Positions 5,596-8,349 of a DNA stretch of 8,349 bases are shown piece by piece. Source of the stretch: Flavobacterium psychrophilum (GTDB lineage Bacteria > Bacteroidota > Bacteroidia > Flavobacteriales > Flavobacteriaceae); contig QFQM01000194.1 in the NCBI GenBank assembly GCA_003243255.1, forward strand, positions 1-8,349. Reading direction: 5' to 3'. Numbering within the stretch: the first letter of the stretch is position 1; each line of letters starts with the position of its first letter. Under the pieces are notes generated by a model. That model was not told the DNA's origin. It ran no database searches and saw nothing but the letters and a program-made list of their open reading frames with translations. A program made the translations under genes and the position numbers.

Positions 5596-6419
5596 ATGCA
5601 AGATGAATTAATTATTGAGCCCGGGAAATCAGAAAAAACTACTGGCAGGACCTGTGGCGATACCGGGAGCTTTTTTACATCTTAAGCTGGCGGGATATAA
5701 AAGTACGCTATAAGCAAACGGTTATTGGTGCGGCGTGGAGTATTGTACGGCCACTGCTGACCATGATCATATTTACGATCATTTTTAGTAAGGTAGCTAA
5801 ACTGCCTCCAGAGGGAAATGCGCCTTATGCTATTTTGGTATATGCAGCCATGCTTCCCTGGCAGTTTTTTGCCAATGCATTGGGTGAGGCCAGTTTGAGT
5901 TTGGTCAGTAATACCAATCTGATCTCTAAAGTATATTTTCCACGCCTTATCATTCCTACCGCAACAATCATTACAAGTCTGATAGATTTTGGAATCTCAT
6001 TCTTGTTGATGGGTGGATTAATGATCTGGTTTAATTATTACCCAGGCTGGCAAATATTATTGCTTCCTTTCTTCCTTTTGTTGGCTTTTATAGCCAGTAT
6101 GGGATTCGGATTATGGATCACGGCATTGAACGTTAAGTACCGTGATTTCAGGTATATCGTTCCTTTTATAGTGCAATTTGGTTTATATGTTTCACCAGTA
6201 GGATTTAGCAGCAAGGTAGTTCCCGAAGAGTATCGCTTGTTATATTCATTGAATCCTATGGTAGGGATCATCGATGGCTTTCGTTGGTGCTTTTTGCATG
6301 GAGAAACAACCCTGTATTGGCCAAGTATTGCTACTTCAATTGGGATCTCGTTTCTTTTCTTGTGGCTTGGAATTAAAAAATTCCGGCAGATGGAAAAATC
6401 TTTTGCAGACCTGATATAA
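5596..6419 (+). CDS. wzm: ABC-2 polysaccharide export permease (Wzm-like), frame broken by a one-base deficit at 5633-5638
   Basis: From ATG 5596 the frame encodes MQDELIIEPGKSEK and then derails to a stop at 5683-5685. The -1 frame, entered at the A6 run 5633-5638, continues as NYWQDLWRYRELFYIL, then SWRDIKVRYKQTVIGAAW, and runs open to TAA 6419. Joining the two gives a 274-aa protein with the expected start and length of a polysaccharide ABC-2 permease: an amphipathic RYRELF...RDIKVRYKQT region, then about six membrane segments. The downstream frame has no ATG, GTG or TTG between its upstream stop (5616-5618) and ATG 5763, and 5763 lies inside the first membrane segment, so it is not a credible natural start. 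As written the gene is a frameshift mutant. A missing A from sequencing, slippage at the A-run, or a real mutation would each explain it. Partner of the ATPase 10 bp downstream. Confidence 0.85.
5633..5638 (+). other. A6 homopolymer at the frameshift point of the permease gene
   Basis: Six A residues follow G5632 and precede C5639. Seven would restore one continuous 274-codon frame (GAA AAA AAC TAC TGG). In the frame starting at ATG 5596 the codons are GAA AAA ACT. A -1 slip of the tRNA on AAA would re-pair perfectly and yield AAC next, but the preceding GAA would not re-pair, so this is not a canonical tandem slippery heptamer. Confidence 0.8.
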
Positions 6420-6429
6420 CCCCTGTTAG

Positions 6430-7725
6430 ATGTCGGATTCAATTATCAAGATAGAAAACGTAAGTAAGAGCTATATTATCGGTCATCAGAAAGAAGAGCG
6501 TTATACCGCATTCAGAGATGTAATTGCCAATAATGTAAAAGGCGTCTTTAATAAATTCCGTAGTAACGGAAAGGAAATTAAAGATGCAGGCCGGGATTCG
6601 GTAGAGGAGTTCTGGGCGTTGAAGGATGTAAGTTTTGATGTAAAGCAAGGCGATAGAATAGGGGTTATTGGAAGAAACGGCGCCGGTAAGAGCACTTTGT
6701 TAAAGATATTAAGCCGCATTACAGAGCCAACTACTGGCAGTATTCGTATTCGTGGACGCGTTGCCAGCTTGCTGGAAGTGGGTACTGGTTTTCATCCGGA
6801 GCTAACCGGCAGGGAGAATATATATCTCAATGGCGCTATTCTGGGGATGAGCCGTGTAGAAATCAAAAGGAAGTTTGATGAAATTGTAGATTTTGCAGAA
6901 GTAGAAAAGTTCCTCGATACGCCTGTTAAGCGGTACAGCAGTGGTATGTATGTAAGGCTGGCTTTTGCTGTGGCTGCACACCTGGAGCCTGAAATATTGA
7001 TTGTAGATGAGGTATTGGCAGTAGGTGATGCGCAGTTCCAAAAAAAATGCCTTGGCAAAATGGAACAGGTGAGCCAGGGAGAAGGCAGGACCGTACTTTT
7101 TGTAAGTCATAATATGAGCAGCGTGCTGTCTTTCTGTAACCAATGCGTTTGGCTTGCCGGTGGCCAGGTTCACATGATAGGAAGCTCTGTAAATGTGATC
7201 AACAGTTATATGAGCAGTCAGGAGAAGAATAAGAGCTTATCTTGGAGTAGTAGTAATGGGACGTTTTCAGATACGTTTTTTTCAATAACAAGGTTCTACA
7301 TCACTACCAACAATCAGGAAGCAAGTTCTCTTGATTCAGATATCCTGGTAAACAATGATAGCTACCTACATATTGAAGGAAATATTGGTGAGTTGAACTC
7401 TAATTTGAAGATTGGTTACCTGGTATATAATTCAAAAGACGAATTGGTGTTTAGCTCGTTTATTAACGGGCATACAGACGAACGTAATAAGTTTACGCTC
7501 GGGGTTAATAAGTATAAGATGAAGCTGCCTGTTGACGTATTGGTTAGTGATGATTATAAAGTTTGTTTTTTCGCAGGTATCTACTATCAAAAATGGATAT
7601 GTCACCCGCCTTACAGTTGTCCAGAAATCTTCTTTAGGGTAATAGAACCATCCAGTGAATATCCATTTTGGAATGATCGTGAAAAGGGAATATTTCAGCC
7701 ACAAAATGATTTTGAAAAATATTAG
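6430..7725 (+). CDS. wzt: Polysaccharide ABC exporter ATPase with C-terminal substrate-recognition domain (Wzt-like)
   Basis: The 431-aa protein is the nucleotide-binding subunit of the exporter, working with the permease 10 bp upstream at the inner membrane. Residues 1-260 form the ABC domain: Walker A GRNGAGKST (81-89), a Q-loop replaced by the family's LLEVGTGFHPELTGREN region (114-130), signature YSSGMY (169-174), Walker B ILIVDEVLAVGD (189-200, catalytic Glu194) and switch His227 in LFVSHNMS. A 25-35 residue insert before ALKDVSF (36-60) is typical of the Wzt/TagH group. Residues about 270-431 form an extra, beta-rich domain of the Wzt C-terminal type. In E. coli O9a and related systems that domain binds the modified non-reducing end of the O-polysaccharide and licenses export. 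The specificity here is unknown, since this part diverges fastest. ATG 6430 gives the standard N-terminus. Confidence 0.94.
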   Translation: MSDSIIKIENVSKSYIIGHQKEERYTAFRDVIANNVKGVFNKFRSNGKEIKDAGRDSVEEFWALKDVSFDVKQGDRIGVIGRNGAGKSTLLKILSRITEPTTGSIRIRGRVASLLEVGTGFHPELTGRENIYLNGAILGMSRVEIKRKFDEIVDFAEVEKFLDTPVKRYSSGMYVRLAFAVAAHLEPEILIVDEVLAVGDAQFQKKCLGKMEQVSQGEGRTVLFVSHNMSSVLSFCNQCVWLAGGQVHMIGSSVNVINSYMSSQEKNKSLSWSSSNGTFSDTFFSITRFYITTNNQEASSLDSDILVNNDSYLHIEGNIGELNSNLKIGYLVYNSKDELVFSSFINGHTDERNKFTLGVNKYKMKLPVDVLVSDDYKVCFFAGIYYQKWICHPPYSCPEIFFRVIEPSSEYPFWNDREKGIFQPQNDFEKY

Positions 7726-7728
7726 TGC

Positions 7729-8349
7729 ATGAAGTCTAACAGTATTAAGTCGAGCATAAAGAAAGCTTTTACCCTCGTCTTGGGTGAAAAGCTGACAGAT
7801 GGGTTGATTACAAAAATTAAAGGAAAGGAACGTTTTTTTGAGGAGGAAGAAGTGTTGAATAAAAGAATTGCCTTTTATAGCAGTTTTTTAAAGGCAGGAG
7901 ATCTTGTTTTTGATGTTGGTTCCAATATGGGTAATAGGATCAGGCCATTGCTATCCCTGAACTTAAAAGTAGTAGCTGTGGAACCGCAGGCGGCTTGCTG
8001 TGCTTATTTGCGTAAGACCTTTGGCGATAAGATCATATTAGAGCAAAAGGGCCTGGGTGATAAAGAAGAGATAAAGAAAATGTATGTTGCTGAAAAGCAG
8101 AATTACCTGTCATCCTTTTCTGAAGATTGGATTGCCAAAATGAAAGAGCAGCGATTTCAGGATGCAGACTGGAACAATGTACAGGAGGTTCAAATTACTA
8201 CAGTTGATAACCTGATTGCCCGATACGGTACCCCTAAATTTATAAAGATCGATGTGGAGGGTTATGAGCTTGAAGTGCTTAAAGGCTTAAATAAGCCTAT
8301 CAATATGATGAGCTTCGAGTATGCAGTTCCCGAAAACTTGCAAGGCCTT
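7729..8349 (+). CDS. FkbM-family SAM-dependent methyltransferase, cut by window edge
   Basis: The frame opens at ATG 7729, 3 bp after the ATPase stop, and is open to the window edge (207 codons; the C-terminus is missing). It carries the SAM-binding motif I FDVGSNMGNR (61-70), the acidic end of strand 2 in VVAVEPQ (Glu85), and the FkbM hallmark FIKIDVEGYELEVLKGL (171-187). FkbM proteins O-methylate sugars or other small molecules in the cytoplasm. In a polysaccharide operon the likely substrate is a sugar of the repeat unit or the chain end, but the target cannot be read from the sequence. Motif I has Asn-Met where many relatives have Ala-Asn-x-Gly, a mild variation. Tight spacing to the ABC ATPase suggests one transcript and possibly a linked function. 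Confidence 0.9.
   Translation, partial: MKSNSIKSSIKKAFTLVLGEKLTDGLITKIKGKERFFEEEEVLNKRIAFYSSFLKAGDLVFDVGSNMGNRIRPLLSLNLKVVAVEPQAACCAYLRKTFGDKIILEQKGLGDKEEIKKMYVAEKQNYLSSFSEDWIAKMKEQRFQDADWNNVQEVQITTVDNLIARYGTPKFIKIDVEGYELEVLKGLNKPINMMSFEYAVPENLQGL

Noticed and set aside
5632..5640. Canonical programmed -1 frameshift heptamer (A AAA AAC) in the permease
   Set aside because: A AAA AAC is present at 5633-5639, but in the wrong phase for the frame that starts at ATG 5596. Only the AAA codon would re-pair after slipping, so programmed tandem slippage is not supported, though simple slippage is not excluded.
5763..6419. Permease as a complete 218-aa protein starting at ATG 5763
   Set aside because: The start falls inside the first membrane segment, and conserved permease sequence continues upstream in the same frame to about 5637. 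The real gene must start near 5596.
1199..7704. Many minus-strand ORFs of 60-145 codons across the operon
   Set aside because: Each lies opposite a strongly conserved plus-strand gene. Their products have no recognisable domains and look like antisense shadows.

Overview
The window looks like a piece of a Bacteroidota chromosome, most likely a member of the Chitinophagaceae or a close relative. The reasons are a TAnnTTTG-type promoter element, a NusG-like regulator of the UpxY type at the head of a polysaccharide operon, lipoprotein and export proteins of Bacteroidota character, and moderate GC (roughly low to mid 40s percent by eye). This is inference from gene style. No rRNA or other phylogenetic marker is present.

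Layout. Positions 1-579 (minus strand) hold the N-terminal 193 codons of a membrane acyltransferase of the COG4299/DUF5009 (NagX/HGSNAT-like) family, cut by the window edge. Positions 580-1273 are mostly non-coding. They contain one doubtful 76-codon minus-strand ORF, a compact hairpin, an AT-flanked dyad, a plausible Bacteroidota promoter near 980-1007, and a leader of roughly 220-260 nt with three predicted stem-loops. From 1274 to the right edge, seven plus-strand genes are packed with gaps of 35 bp or less (one pair overlaps by 11 bp): a WbpD/WlbB-like hexapeptide N-acetyltransferase, an UpxY-type NusG paralogue, a Wza-like outer-membrane export lipoprotein, a Wzc-like polysaccharide co-polymerase with a tyrosine-kinase domain, an ABC-2 export permease (Wzm-like), its ATPase with a C-terminal substrate-recognition extension (Wzt-like), and the first 207 codons of an FkbM-family methyltransferase.

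How they work together. This is the start of a surface polysaccharide (exopolysaccharide, capsule or O-antigen) operon of the ABC-transporter type. The acetyltransferase would finish an acetamido-amino sugar precursor. The NusG-like protein would keep RNA polymerase going through the leader and the long operon. Wzm/Wzt would move the finished chain across the inner membrane, possibly after recognising a modification at its end. Wzc and Wza would span the periplasm and connect to the outer membrane. Further glycosyltransferases are expected to the right.

Two points deserve most attention. The permease frame is broken by a one-base deficit in an A6 run at 5633-5638, while everything after it is intact. 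The leader at about 1014-1237 carries three stem-loops directly upstream of an operon that encodes its own candidate antiterminator. No tRNA, rRNA, CRISPR array, insertion sequence or integrase was seen.
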